The notes: generated by a model not told the origin, from the sequence alone. Shown: positions 27,372-36,634, counted from the stretch's first letter. The stretch: DNA of 64,000 nucleotides from Planococcus sp. MB-3u-03 (GCF_002833405.1 NZ_CP025123.1:1-64000), one strand, 5' to 3'. Program-made: numbers and translations.

Positions 27372-28373
27372 ATGGAGAACACTAAAGTTATGGAGGGATT
27401 GAAAGCACCATTTGGTTATGATGATATCGAATGGAAAGTTCAATCAGCTACCGAGAGAAACGGAGAAATATCAGTCCTTGTTGTTCCTTATCTAAACGCT
27501 CGCGCCATTATGGATCGTTTAGATGCAACTTGCGGGGCTCTATGGAAATCAGACTTCAAACAAATGATCATCGAGACTGCAAAGGGACAGAAGCAAGGAT
27601 TCAGTTGTATTTTGTCCATCAAAATCGACGGAGAATGGATCTCACGAGTTGATGGAGCAGAAGTGTCAGATATTGAATCCATTAAAGGCGGCTATTCCAA
27701 CGCACTTAAACGAGCAGCAGTTCAATGGGGAATCGGCCGATATTTGTATGACCTCCCTAATTTTTGGGTACCGTTACAGCGAAAAGGCAAATGCAACGTG
27801 TATGGTTATTTCAAAATTTCGGGAGAGAAAAGACAAATCAGCGGTAAATTTAATCCGCCTACTATCCCTGCTAAGTTCTTGCCTGAAGGACATACGTATT
27901 CCAATAGACAAGAACAGCAGCTTGAGAACTTTGATTCCAGCACTTCAACGACACATCATGACCAAACAACTCAGAAGTCCGAAAAACGTACTGGAAAACC
28001 ATCGGACATGGCATCAACCATGACCGAGAAATCCCCTTTAGAGCACACAATTTCCTTATTCAAGTCGCTATCTATCGGCTCAGAGCTTGTTCCTGGACTC
28101 ATGAAGAAGATCACCGGTGAGCGGATGCAAATTGGAAAGGCTACTGAAGAACAATTACGAGAAGTTGCTAAAGTTTTAGTTCCTGTCAAAAAATACATCG
28201 AGTATTGCCAAAACCAAGGTTTGACGGAGGATGAAATGCTGTACTACGCGCAAATTACTCTACACGAGAAATTGGAAAGCCATTTAAGCCTATTGCTTAA
28301 GATGGATAAAACCATTTGTAATGAAACGATACAGCTGATCCATGAAGACCGCGAAGCGGCTCAACCAGCTTAA
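27372..28373 (+). CDS. Rad52-family single-strand annealing protein, 333 aa
   Basis: The N-terminal 180 residues match the Rad52/Rad22 type: VVPYLNARAIMDRLDATCGALWKSDFKQ, SCILSIKIDGEWISRVDGAE and GGYSNALKRAAVQWGIGRYLYDLP. The C-terminal half is a low-complexity linker (STSTTHHDQTTQKSEK) and a helical tail. Such proteins anneal complementary single strands and are common on phages and plasmids. It is the first gene of the plus-strand DNA-processing/Ub-like cluster, behind leader H. Confidence 0.85.
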   Translation: MENTKVMEGLKAPFGYDDIEWKVQSATERNGEISVLVVPYLNARAIMDRLDATCGALWKSDFKQMIIETAKGQKQGFSCILSIKIDGEWISRVDGAEVSDIESIKGGYSNALKRAAVQWGIGRYLYDLPNFWVPLQRKGKCNVYGYFKISGEKRQISGKFNPPTIPAKFLPEGHTYSNRQEQQLENFDSSTSTTHHDQTTQKSEKRTGKPSDMASTMTEKSPLEHTISLFKSLSIGSELVPGLMKKITGERMQIGKATEEQLREVAKVLVPVKKYIEYCQNQGLTEDEMLYYAQITLHEKLESHLSLLLKMDKTICNETIQLIHEDREAAQPA

Positions 28374-28385
28374 TCGAGAGACTTG

Positions 28386-28432
28386 AACACATAAAGGAGA
28401 AGGCATCCCCTTCTCTTCTATGTGTTTTTTTT
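28386..28432 (+). terminator. Terminator between Rad52-family gene and dnaN
   Basis: AACACATAAAGGAGAAGG and CCCTTCTCTTCTATGTGTT, followed by T8. Confidence 0.85.
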
Positions 28433-28486
28433 ATTGCTTGTAAGTCTGCACCTTATAGGGCAGCCAAGTGAAGGGAGAAAATTAAA

Positions 28487-29590
28487 ATGAAATTCACACT
28501 AACAAAAGATGTTATCCAACAGGCTATGCAAAAACTTCGTCCGGTACTGAATGCCAAAGGCACAATTCCAATTTTGGCAGGAATCAAGGTAGAAGCTATG
28601 GCGGATTGTATTATGCTGACAGCCAGTAACGCCAGCGAAAGCATCATCCATCGTATTCTCCCAAATGGAGAAACTACAACGATTGATAATGAAGGAGCGG
28701 CCGTCCTCACAAAAGAAGCCTTTGAAGTAACATCTAAACTTAGCGGAGAAATCACATTTGAACTTGTGGAGAAAAACCTTCAGGTGACTCAAGGAAAGAA
28801 AACCTCTTTGAGCTTTACGACAATGGCACCCGAGGAATTCCCGAAAATCGGAGCAAATCCTACGTCAGCGCCAATCGTTCTAACGGGCCAAAAGTTTTCC
28901 GAACTTATCTCCCGAACAGTCTTTGCAGTAGCCAAAACCGAGACGCGCCCTGTTCTAACAGGCGTGAATCTACAGGTTGGTGAATCGCTGCAGGCGATTT
29001 CGACTGATAGCCACCGGTTAGCAAAAGTAACTATTCCTTTGGAAGAAAAGTTGGATGAAGTATCCATTACAATCCCAGGTAAAATGCTGGACCATGCATT
29101 GAAAGCATTTGACCTTTCCAAAGGTATTCTCTTATCTATTGATACCTCGCAAATCGCGATGGCCAACGGGAATACGATCTATTACTCTCGCTTGCTGGAA
29201 GGTAACTATCCTGACACGCAGCGTTTGATCCCGACAACTTTTGATGGCGAATTGACACTAGACGCTAAAGAATTCACTGAATCTCTTCAGCTGCTATCGA
29301 CTCTTTCTTCAGAAGGTGTGATCAAGCTAGAAGTAGATGGGCTTTTTGTAAAGCTGGATTCAAAAAACGAAACCGCTAAAGGACACCGTGAGCTTTCGTT
29401 TATTGAATACACGGGTGAAGCCGGATTCACAGTTTCTTTCTCTTCTGGCTTTTTGCTTGAAGCTCTGAAACGAATCGATTCAGACGCCATCAAGCTGAAC
29501 TTTTGTGGAGCCCAGCGCCCATTTACGGTAGAAGGAATTAATGAAAAAACAAAGCAAGTACAATTGATCTTGCCTGTGAGAACTTATTAA
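28487..29590 (+). CDS. dnaN: DNA polymerase III beta sliding clamp
   Basis: 367 aa, the usual length, with three clamp domains and the classic C-terminus QLILPVRTY. Also seen: MKFTLTKDVIQQAMQKLRPVLNAKGTIPILAGI, VFAVAKTETRPVLTGVNL, STDSHRLAKV and LLEGNYPDTQRLIP. It forms the ring that holds replicative and repair polymerases on DNA. A plasmid copy beside a Rad52 protein suggests plasmid-specific replication or repair. The ribosome binding site AAGGGAGAAAA is well placed. Confidence 0.95.
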   Translation: MKFTLTKDVIQQAMQKLRPVLNAKGTIPILAGIKVEAMADCIMLTASNASESIIHRILPNGETTTIDNEGAAVLTKEAFEVTSKLSGEITFELVEKNLQVTQGKKTSLSFTTMAPEEFPKIGANPTSAPIVLTGQKFSELISRTVFAVAKTETRPVLTGVNLQVGESLQAISTDSHRLAKVTIPLEEKLDEVSITIPGKMLDHALKAFDLSKGILLSIDTSQIAMANGNTIYYSRLLEGNYPDTQRLIPTTFDGELTLDAKEFTESLQLLSTLSSEGVIKLEVDGLFVKLDSKNETAKGHRELSFIEYTGEAGFTVSFSSGFLLEALKRIDSDAIKLNFCGAQRPFTVEGINEKTKQVQLILPVRTY

Positions 29591-29606
29591 AAATACATGG
29601 AGAGTG

Positions 29607-29645
29607 AAAGAACATGACGGCCGCCAAGCCATCGTGTTCTTTTTA
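29607..29645 (+). terminator. Terminator after dnaN
   Basis: AAAGAACATGACGGC and GCCATCGTGTTCTTTTT form a stem with T run. It lies about 10 bases before the ribosome binding site of the next gene, so it may act as an internal attenuator. Confidence 0.8.
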
Positions 29646-29665
29646 TTTTCTAAAGGAGAATTCAC

Positions 29666-30001
29666 ATGAAATATGATTTTGAACAGATAAATGTTGCTTT
29701 CGAAGCGCAGCCTGTAAACGAGAGAAACGAATCTACTGAAATAGAGAAAGAGATGTACGCGCTTTATTGCATGTTGAATCGCATGGATGTTAGTCAAATT
29801 GACTTTTCGAGATTGGATTCTCATGCAGTTGCAGAAGCCTATGACTTATTCGAGCAATCCGTAAGAAGCGAAGACCAGGATGGAACGATCTACTTTTTGC
29901 AAGATTCCCCATGGTCTTCCCTTCTTTGCACGCTCGAGCTTATGTGGAATTTTGCTAAAACTGAAACGAAAAAGCCCATCCCGGCTTTTCCGTTGATATG
30001 A
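29666..30001 (+). CDS. Hypothetical protein, 111 aa
   Basis: Unrecognised acidic soluble protein with helices at residues about 20-70. AAAGGAGAA precedes the ATG. It lies between dnaN and the Ub-like cassette, 9 bases before the next gene, so it probably belongs to the same functional unit. Confidence 0.65.
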   Translation: MKYDFEQINVAFEAQPVNERNESTEIEKEMYALYCMLNRMDVSQIDFSRLDSHAVAEAYDLFEQSVRSEDQDGTIYFLQDSPWSSLLCTLELMWNFAKTETKKPIPAFPLI

Positions 30002-30010
30002 GGTGATTCC

Positions 30011-30520
30011 ATGAGCATGGAGCATGAACAATTTTATATGTGCCAAGAGTATTTACGATCTTTGAAACTGGTCACTATCGCAGTTGAGTCAGGAATAGAG
30101 CCCAAGAAGTTAAAGGGTCTTTCGATCGTTCCTACCTACTATGGCAGTTTAGAAATAGCCGAGGTGTTCACGGGCATTCTAGCTCAATTTTTCGAGTTAA
30201 CTGTTTACGATGCATATTGTGATGACTTCGACAAAGACTACGAGAGATTCCTTGCGAATAGTCAATTCACAAACAGCGGAAAAAAGAAAATCGAAGAAGC
30301 CTATAAAAATCAAGAGGTGGCGATTTTTGAAATTGATTTTCCTGCTGCCGCTAATTTTCCAATTGATTGTTTAGATTACGAAGAGTCATTGGCGTTTGGA
30401 AGACAAAGAAGTAAATTGTTCTTCTGCAAAATAGCCGATTTCGGGTTACCAGCATATGATGACGCGCTGAGAGAAATACTGCTTCATAGCAAAAACACTA
30501 AAAAGGAAGTGACTTCATGA
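30011..30520 (+). CDS. Hypothetical protein, 169 aa
   Basis: Unrecognised soluble protein. It starts ATG 30011 behind GAGGTGATTCC and overlaps the E2-like gene by ATGA (30517-30520), which ties it to the Ub-like cassette. It may be an accessory protein of the PRTRC type (such as protein F), but no motif shows this. Confidence 0.65.
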   Translation: MSMEHEQFYMCQEYLRSLKLVTIAVESGIEPKKLKGLSIVPTYYGSLEIAEVFTGILAQFFELTVYDAYCDDFDKDYERFLANSQFTNSGKKKIEEAYKNQEVAIFEIDFPAAANFPIDCLDYEESLAFGRQRSKLFFCKIADFGLPAYDDALREILLHSKNTKKEVTS

Positions 30521-31236
30521 ATTGGACATTGCAATTCACTGATGTACCCAAAAATCCCGATTTTCCAATCATCGGATTTCAAGAGATAGCCCCTAGATTA
30601 AAAGGGCCAGAACAATACTTCTCGTTAGATCAAGTCATTGGAATATTGTCTAACATTACCGAAATGCCTAACGATGATTCTAATTTGAGAGAAGAAATGA
30701 TCGTTTTCCCTATTCTTCCGGAAGGCACATTACTTTATTCCAGCCATCCAAATGGAAATTTAGAGCAAATCGTTTTTGAGATTCCGCAAAAGTCTTTCGA
30801 TATTCGATACAAGGATGAAGATGAATTCTTTTCACTCGCCTTCCCTCGAATGATCTTTATGTGTGAACTCAAAGGCATGGGAAATCAAAAACTAATTGAT
30901 ACGATGCGGATTTATGCGGTAGAGAACAATAAGGAGCCTATTACGCCTGAAACGCCCTTATACGACTTCCCCTATCCAAATGTCATGAAAGGCTCCGGAA
31001 CGGTTTGCTGGGGTATTAACGAACGACTCCTGGTCGATTCTCTGATAGAAGCGAAAAAAGCGCTATTGCTGTTCTTTTCCGCTCCTTTTAACGAGGACCA
31101 CGGTGTGCGGACTACCTTAGGAATCAACACTTTCCGGAAGTTGCTCAATGAATTGGACGAGCAGCCATATAGCGATGATTGGCTTGTTCCTGCATGTAAA
31201 ACACTCGGACAGGTTTTGAGAGAAACAGATTATTAA
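30517..31236 (+). CDS. Prokaryotic E2-like protein (PRTRC protein B type), 239 aa
   Basis: The C-terminal half carries FPYPNVMKGSGTVCWGINE with C164 as candidate catalytic cysteine, followed by LLLFFSAPFNEDHG. This P-N-x(5-7)-G-x-V-C-W-G plus FF-x-xPF arrangement is what I know from the Prok-E2 family D proteins of PRTRC systems. E2-like proteins accept a ubiquitin-like protein from E1 as a thioester. It sits between an unknown gene and the Ub-like/JAB gene. The assignment rests on motif memory and on the E1 and JAB neighbours. Confidence 0.65.
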   Translation: MNWTLQFTDVPKNPDFPIIGFQEIAPRLKGPEQYFSLDQVIGILSNITEMPNDDSNLREEMIVFPILPEGTLLYSSHPNGNLEQIVFEIPQKSFDIRYKDEDEFFSLAFPRMIFMCELKGMGNQKLIDTMRIYAVENNKEPITPETPLYDFPYPNVMKGSGTVCWGINERLLVDSLIEAKKALLLFFSAPFNEDHGVRTTLGINTFRKLLNELDEQPYSDDWLVPACKTLGQVLRETDY

Positions 31237-31292
31237 TTGGACTTGAATAAGCCTATACCCTAGAGGATAGCTTCAAGAGAGGAGAACTTACT

Positions 31293-32258
31293 ATGACTAA
31301 CATTTTCGAGCTTTTCAATATGGTGGATTCTAACGAAAAAGAGAGACAAGATAAAGAAAATCAGAAAAAATAGGCTGAAGCCGAGAAGAAAGCCAAACAG
31401 CAAGAAGAACTGCAGAAGAAAGTTGATGCTGCTAATGCTGTATATGGACCAAAAGAAGCCCCGAAAGCTCCCGCTCCTAAAAAAGAAGCCGTAGACGCTT
31501 TTAAACCGGACGAAGAGACCGTTATTCGCTTCATGGGCGATTCGCTACCGGTAGTTGATTTCTTTTCACCTGAAGAGCTTGCTGAAGGCTTGCTTGTGAA
31601 GAAAAAAGACCAAGATCCTGTACGCCAGCCGTTAACCGGAGAAATGCTTCGTGCGCGGATGGAGAAAGAGTATCCGGAATTGGTTAAAAATCATACCGAC
31701 GTAGTCTTTTTGAAGAAAAAGAACATTATTGTGATCGTCATGAAAGCGAAACCGAAAGGCGCACCAAACCAAGACCGGAATCACTTCCGGTCTTCTCTTT
31801 ACCCTCTTCCATTTACTTTGCTTCAGCAATTTATTGCGATAGCTAAAGAGTATGGAAAGCATAGTCTTGAAGTTCATGGCGACATTTACTATATGACGAA
31901 TACCCAGCAATATGTGTTGGATATTCCTTCGCAGCGAGTTGAAGAATATCAGGTCGAAGTGATCGAGACAATATTTGATTTAGCTGACCGCTTTTCGGAT
32001 GGTATGAAACTTCTAGAGATTCATTCGCACCATACTATGCCACCCGCCCCCTCTTCACTTGATAATCAATCTGAGCGATCTCCAGGAATGTGCTATGCCA
32101 TTGTCGGCCATACACAGAAATTCTTTCCTGATATGACCGCTCGAATGTTTGTGAATGAAGAGATTGGTCACAAATCTTTAAATCTTACTGATTTATTTGA
32201 AACACCGTTTTCTGAACTCCCAGAGTATGATCTCCACAAGATTGAGGTGGTCAAATGA
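31293..32258 (+). CDS. Ub-like plus JAB metallopeptidase protein, interrupted by one TAG
   Basis: The ribosome binding site GAGAGGAG and ATG 31293 start a frame with TAG at codon 27 (31371-31373), then open to 32258. The tail after the TAG is a K/E/A-rich linker (AEAEKKAKQQEELQKK). Then comes a possible ubiquitin-like domain (TVIRFMGDSLPVVDFF ... MEKEYPELVKNHTDVVFLKKKNIIVIVMKAKPKG). The C-terminal JAB domain has EIHSHHTMPPAPSSLD, matching the JAMM motif E-x-H-S-H-x(7)-S-x2-D, then MCYAIVGH. The restart ATG 31533 would cut into the Ub-like domain. CAG in place of TAG would restore the linker. It overlaps the E1 gene by ATGA. Confidence 0.7.
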
Positions 32259-33130
32259 TTAACCTTCTGGATTCAGCAAAAACGGATTACTCTACCAAAA
32301 AAGGCATTTATCCATTTATCGTTCAAATCGGAACAGGCGGTACGGGTGGTTACCTCGTTCAGCATATTGCACAATTGCTTGGAACGAGTAAACGCGCCGC
32401 TACTTATGTTATTGCCGATCCTGATGTGATTGAAGAGAAGAATTTGGGGAATCAATTGTTTTTAGCTTCAGAAGTGGGATTAAAAAAAGCTGAAGTTCTT
32501 GCATCCCGCTATTCTTATGCTTATAACATTGATATTCGCAGCAAAACCACGGGCTATATTGAATCAGTAGAAGATGTATTAGAACTATTTAACACGGACT
32601 ACCTAACAGACATTTCCTACTCGGACATATTGATGCCAATTGTCATCGGTTGTGTCGATAACAACTATACCCGCAAAGTGATTCATGATTTTATTAAGGA
32701 AAATGCAGGCGTATATATTGATGCTGGCAATGAATCTACTGTGGTCCCTGCTGACTGGCAAACACGCCCGAAAGCTCAATGGACCGAAGATGAATTAAAA
32801 GCGTTCAATGAGAGCGGCTGGAGCGGTCAAATTGTCACTGGCTTGAATCTGAATCTTGCTAAGCTACCTACTGTAGCAGATGCATTTCCAGATATTCTTG
32901 AGACAGAGGACAAAGAGCGGCCCAGTTCAATATCTTGCACAGAATTAACGGCAAGTGAGCCGCAGCGACTAATCGTCAATAAGTTCTCCACGTTGGCCAT
33001 TTTGAGCGTTTTGACAGAGATTGTAGAAGATATGACTCTAAGTAGCCATATCACTTTCTTTCAAGCTAAGAAAGGCTACATGCGCTCTACAGAGGCGACT
33101 AAACAAACAAAAGAACCGCATTCCTTATAG
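32255..33130 (+). CDS. ThiF/E1-like adenylating enzyme (PRTRC ThiF type), 291 aa
   Basis: Rossmann nucleotide site IGTGGTGGYLVQHIAQLL (about residues 24-41), then IADPDVIEEKNLGNQLF, the D-x-D-x-V-x-x-x-NL-x-x-Q signature of E1-type enzymes, GCVDNNYTRK, and a late cysteine (SSISCTEL) that may form the thioester. It activates the C-terminus of a ubiquitin-like protein with ATP. It starts within the stop of the JAB gene. With the E2-like and Ub/JAB genes it completes a small conjugation cassette. Confidence 0.85.
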   Translation: MINLLDSAKTDYSTKKGIYPFIVQIGTGGTGGYLVQHIAQLLGTSKRAATYVIADPDVIEEKNLGNQLFLASEVGLKKAEVLASRYSYAYNIDIRSKTTGYIESVEDVLELFNTDYLTDISYSDILMPIVIGCVDNNYTRKVIHDFIKENAGVYIDAGNESTVVPADWQTRPKAQWTEDELKAFNESGWSGQIVTGLNLNLAKLPTVADAFPDILETEDKERPSSISCTELTASEPQRLIVNKFSTLAILSVLTEIVEDMTLSSHITFFQAKKGYMRSTEATKQTKEPHSL

Positions 33131-33146
33131 GAGCGGTTCTTTTTTC
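33111..33146. terminator. Terminator overlapping the end of the E1-like gene
   Basis: AAAAGAACCGC and GCGGTTCTTTTTT, with the ThiF stop inside the loop. It can also serve the converging gene. Confidence 0.85.
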
Positions 33147-33151
33147 ATTTA

Positions 33152-33991
33152 TTATAATTGGTATGTTTTCTGATCAGTCACTAAGTAATAATCTATGACT
33201 GTTCTTGAATGATCTTGCTGTGGAATCTTTTCAATCATTTGATTAATGATGTCGGTTATCTCATTTTGACTAATCAATTGAGAGATTAGTATTTCCAAAT
33301 GGATTTCAGATTCCCCCGTATTCCGCTCCTTTTCGATCAGCTGGATGGTCCCCACTTTTTGAGCACCCTTGATGGATTCTGTTTGAAACAAAGTCCATTT
33401 CTTCATGTTTTCTATAACCGCTTCCCCTTGCATATATACTTGCGGATTTAAAAAAGTAAGGTCGTATGGGGTTGCTAATTTCAATGTATGCGGCTTTTCC
33501 GGTGGTTCCTGATAACGGGAAGATTCGGTAAAAGCATAGTAGGCTCCTAAAGCGAGTACATCCTTACGCAGTTGAACTGTGACCTCATAGGCATCATAGA
33601 ATGACGCTAGAACACGTTTTGTAAATTGTTTCTCTATATCGCTTTGCTGCCATTCAACTTCACTGTCTTGCATAACTGTTTCTAAAAGAGAGTACATTGT
33701 GTTTCGCACGTAGCCTTTCCTTAAATTCCATGCTGCTTGTTCCAACTGAAACTCCGGATCCTCTAACAACTCACTCATGATGAAATAGCCTAATAAAAAT
33801 TGTTCGCTGACTACTTCTAATGTGCGTTCTTCAATGAATTTTTTATCTTCCGGCTCAGTAGCAAAAGCCATAATTTTTTTGCCATAAAATGTTGTGACTG
33901 ACTGGATAGTAGCTTTAAATTCATAATCTTTATTGAAACGTTTCATCAACTTTTCTGGTACTAGCTCTTTTTGTTCTTTTATACTTACCAT
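33152..33991 (-). CDS. Hypothetical protein, 279 aa
   Basis: Unrecognised soluble protein rich in helices, with no membrane segment or motif. Its ATG follows directly on the stop of the lipoprotein gene (TAAATG), so the two are translated together. It is probably a cytoplasmic partner of the lipoprotein. Confidence 0.65.
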   Translation of the reverse strand: MVSIKEQKELVPEKLMKRFNKDYEFKATIQSVTTFYGKKIMAFATEPEDKKFIEERTLEVVSEQFLLGYFIMSELLEDPEFQLEQAAWNLRKGYVRNTMYSLLETVMQDSEVEWQQSDIEKQFTKRVLASFYDAYEVTVQLRKDVLALGAYYAFTESSRYQEPPEKPHTLKLATPYDLTFLNPQVYMQGEAVIENMKKWTLFQTESIKGAQKVGTIQLIEKERNTGESEIHLEILISQLISQNEITDIINQMIEKIPQQDHSRTVIDYYLVTDQKTYQL

Positions 33992-34704
33992 TTACTCTTC
34001 GCCTCCTGGAGATTCAAATGAACTTTCTAAAGATGGATCGATTTCGTATGGTGGAGCGGGGCTGTCATAGGTTACAAACCATTGACTGCCTTCTTTCTTC
34101 ATTCTCAATACATAGTAAATAAATTGAGAATCATCCGTTACATATTTGCGATAACTTTCTCCTTCATCTCCACGAATATTTGTAGTTGCTTCGGTGAGCT
34201 CGTATGACTCGATTGGAGCGGGCAAATACTGTAGAAATGTGTATTGTAAAACTTCAAATGTTTCTTTTCGATCAGCTTCACTTGCCGGCAATAATTCTAA
34301 GAAATCGTCATGTAAATGCGGTCTTAACATTTCATAAAATTCATCCGTATCCAAATCGCCTTTATGGTATAAGTAGAATAAATTCGAGACATATTGCGAT
34401 AATTCTTGATGGGACGTGAATTCATTTTTTTTCTTTGGCAAATCAATTTCTATACTCTCTTGTTCTTCAGTAAGTTCAGCAACCGCTTCTTCTTCAGAGA
34501 CATGATCATGACTTTCAAGTTCTTCCTTTTGTTCTTCCGATACTTCTATATCTTCCGGCGCGACTTCCTCATCCCCTTGCCCTGACTGCTTCTCAGCGTT
34601 CTCATTCTCCGTTTTTTCAATTTCTTCTTGACTTTATCGGGGACGCAACCAGTAGAAAATAACAATAAACCACTTAAAGGTAATACTAGCCACCCTGTAC
34701 GCAT
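33992..34704 (-). CDS. Lipoprotein of about 237 aa, one-base frameshift near residue 28
   Basis: AAGGAGAG precedes ATG 34704. The N-terminus MRTGWLVLPLSGLLLFSTGC is a lipoprotein signal with C20 in the lipobox. The frame then needs one more A in AAGAAATTG (minus, near 34625-34619). With it the protein continues as a long acidic linker (EKTENENAEKQSGQGDEEVAPEDIEV ...) into the 149-residue domain beginning PKKKNEFTSHQELSQYVSNLFYLYHKGDLD. Without it only 33992-34441 is open, from a codon with no ribosome binding site. The C-terminal domain resembles NTF2-like surface domains in composition, but I could not assign it. Confidence 0.6.
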
Positions 34705-34887
34705 TCTGAACTCACTCTCCTTATGCTTTTCTTTAGCAATGATTTTCTCAACTTTCGTTTTCCGTTGATGACAACATTTCGTTAAGTTCCCTGTTTCCAA
34801 ATAGGGACGATAAGAATTAGAGAGTAAGTATAATTCAAAATGATTTAAAGTGAAAACGATTATCCATATTGATAATCTCGCAATCCT

Positions 34888-35304
34888 TTATCGTTCTTGA
34901 AAAGAAATAGCACAGAGTTTTTGAAGAGGAATCGAGAGGTTTGTCTCTACAACAACCGAGTATTCTGTTTTGTAAGCAAACAACGTAATCCAAAATAAAA
35001 GTGTATTAATGTGAAGATCGGATGGATTTATAGCTGTAACTTCGCCGTTGGTGGTCCAATCTTTTAAAATATAATCCAACATTATGGATGGACAAATAAT
35101 AAAAAACGGCTCGTCCTTATGAATCTGAACAAATTTGGAGATTAGATGATGTTCTATATAATCTTCTAAGATATATTTTTTGCTTTGGCTAATTTCGACT
35201 CTAAGATAGTTTTGGCCCTCGTGTTTTTTTAACTCATATTTAGTTAATAGAGAACTGACAATAAGATCGTTCAGAGCTTTTGTGGAACCCAAATGATTTT
35301 TCAA
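34888..35304 (-). CDS. Hypothetical protein, 138 aa
   Basis: Unrecognised. It starts at TTG 35304, whose first T directly follows the TAA of a six-codon frame (MKRCKK), which has AAAGGGGGG upstream, so translation may be coupled to this small peptide. It stands alone behind leader C and its strong promoter. No terminator was seen between it and the lipoprotein gene. Confidence 0.55.
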   Translation of the reverse strand: MKNHLGSTKALNDLIVSSLLTKYELKKHEGQNYLRVEISQSKKYILEDYIEHHLISKFVQIHKDEPFFIICPSIMLDYILKDWTTNGEVTAINPSDLHINTLLFWITLFAYKTEYSVVVETNLSIPLQKLCAISFQER

Positions 35305-35360
35305 TTACTTCTTACAACGCTTCATAGCGGTGTAAGTCCCCCCTTTCTAAACTACAAATA

Positions 35361-35416
35361 AAAAGAGCACCCCATAAAAAACAAGAATCGTGTTCTTGTA
35401 ATTATGGGGTGCTCCC
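35361..35416 (-). promoter_or_regulatory. Attenuator-like leader (copy C)
   Basis: GGGAGCACCCC (35416-35406), inner ACAAGAA/TTCTTGT hairpin, then ATGGGGTGCTCTTTTT. The whole GAGCACCCCAT arm pairs with ATGGGGTGCTC. Confidence 0.8.
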
Positions 35417-35428
35417 GTTGGTTTAAAT

Positions 35429-36301
35429 TTAGTTAGTAGCTTTATTATAGTCCATGTGTTTATAACGTTCAAGGACAACTTTAAGAGTATTTGTGATTGA
35501 AGTGACTGATGTACCAAGCATTTCTGCCATTTCTTCCAGCGATTTTCTTTCGACTTTGTAGAGAAAGTGAATATATGAGGATCGAATTTCTTCTCCTCGG
35601 AAATGAGCGTTTATTACTTTGTACAATCGGTCATTAATTTCTTTTAGATTATGTCGTAGGTAGTTAGCTTCTTTTCTATTTGTGGAGGCAACAAGCAGCG
35701 AATGGTCTCTAAATGTGGCTCTCTCAATTGCTTGGATGAATATAGCTATATCGGATTCGTCGTAAAAATTACACTTAACAAAATACCCTTGATTGTTTTC
35801 AAAACGAACAACAATTTTATTCCCCGCATCAACGACATTTTCTGTAGTTAGGCGTTCAATGTCCTGGAGTTTTATGCCTTTTAGTGTAAGGAGAAAATAG
35901 AGTTTATCATTTAATAACAGCTTAGAATTAGAGAGAATTTGCTTTTTCTTTGCAAGTAACTCTTGGTAGTTTGTAGAACCAGTCTTTTCAGGAATATTGT
36001 ATTCGTATTTTACTTTCGGCATAAAGTCATTAGGAACTTTACCCATTTCCCATAAAAAATTAAAGTATTGCCTTATCGTAGATAGCTTTCTTTTTATCGT
36101 AGTATCTGTCACCTGTTTAATTTCTTTCTCATGATCTAAGTATTTCTTAACGTGGAGGGGCTTTATCTCGAACGGTTCGAGTTTCCGGCCAGCGAAATTT
36201 GTAACAAAAGCTAGAAAGATATGCAGCTGTTCAATTTCGTATTTCAAGGTTTGTTCCTTGATGTTATTACTGCGTCGATATTCGGCATATTCTTTAAGCA
36301 T
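35429..36301 (-). CDS. Tyrosine-recombinase-like protein without the catalytic set, 290 aa
   Basis: The N-terminal SAM-like core-binding domain is clear (LKYEIEQLHIFLAFVTNF ... VTDTTIKRKLSTIRQYFNFLWEMGKVP). The C-terminal part follows the recombinase fold (LYFLLTLKGIKLQDIERLTTENV for the usual G-x-R-x-x-E-L-x-x-L; RSSYIHFLY; MAEMLGTSVTSIT for LGH-x-x-x-x-T). The first arginine reads K, the LGH histidine is T, and no catalytic tyrosine is apparent. It probably binds DNA without cutting. ATG 36301 is chosen for AAAGGAGGGG upstream. The promoter of leader C lies inside its 3' end. Confidence 0.65.
   Translation of the reverse strand: MLKEYAEYRRSNNIKEQTLKYEIEQLHIFLAFVTNFAGRKLEPFEIKPLHVKKYLDHEKEIKQVTDTTIKRKLSTIRQYFNFLWEMGKVPNDFMPKVKYEYNIPEKTGSTNYQELLAKKKQILSNSKLLLNDKLYFLLTLKGIKLQDIERLTTENVVDAGNKIVVRFENNQGYFVKCNFYDESDIAIFIQAIERATFRDHSLLVASTNRKEANYLRHNLKEINDRLYKVINAHFRGEEIRSSYIHFLYKVERKSLEEMAEMLGTSVTSITNTLKVVLERYKHMDYNKATN
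35444..35472 (-). promoter_or_regulatory. Promoter before leader C
   Basis: TTGAAC (35472-35467), 17 bases, TATAAT (35449-35444) on the minus strand: a near-consensus promoter embedded in the end of the recombinase-like gene. Confidence 0.85.
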
Positions 36302-36634
36302 GTTTGTCCCCTCCTTTAAATAGATCTTCCAATTAATTATAGCAAATTTTTCATCAACGCCGCGCGTTATTACATTCAAGGTTATCTTCTAGGAGTAATT
36401 CAAGTTTAAATACAAGGATATATACATAATCGTTTCTCATTCTAATAATTATCCAATAAACCTTTTAGAAAACAGTCGTATCAAGGGATTACTAAAAGTG
36501 TAGGTACTGAAGATTTTGAAGTGATGATTTTCTATAAATGACCTAACGCATATATAAACAAATAGCAGATTATATAATTTATATTCAATCTCTATAATTC
36601 AGTTTTTTAGGCATAATATTCCAGTCTTAGACAT

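Noticed and set aside
1592..31373. Possible recoding of TAA/TAG as glutamine
   Set aside because: Several internal stops sit where Q fits, but TAA, TAG and TGA all end many intact genes with terminators behind them, and no suppressor tRNA was seen. Point mutation or sequence error is simpler.
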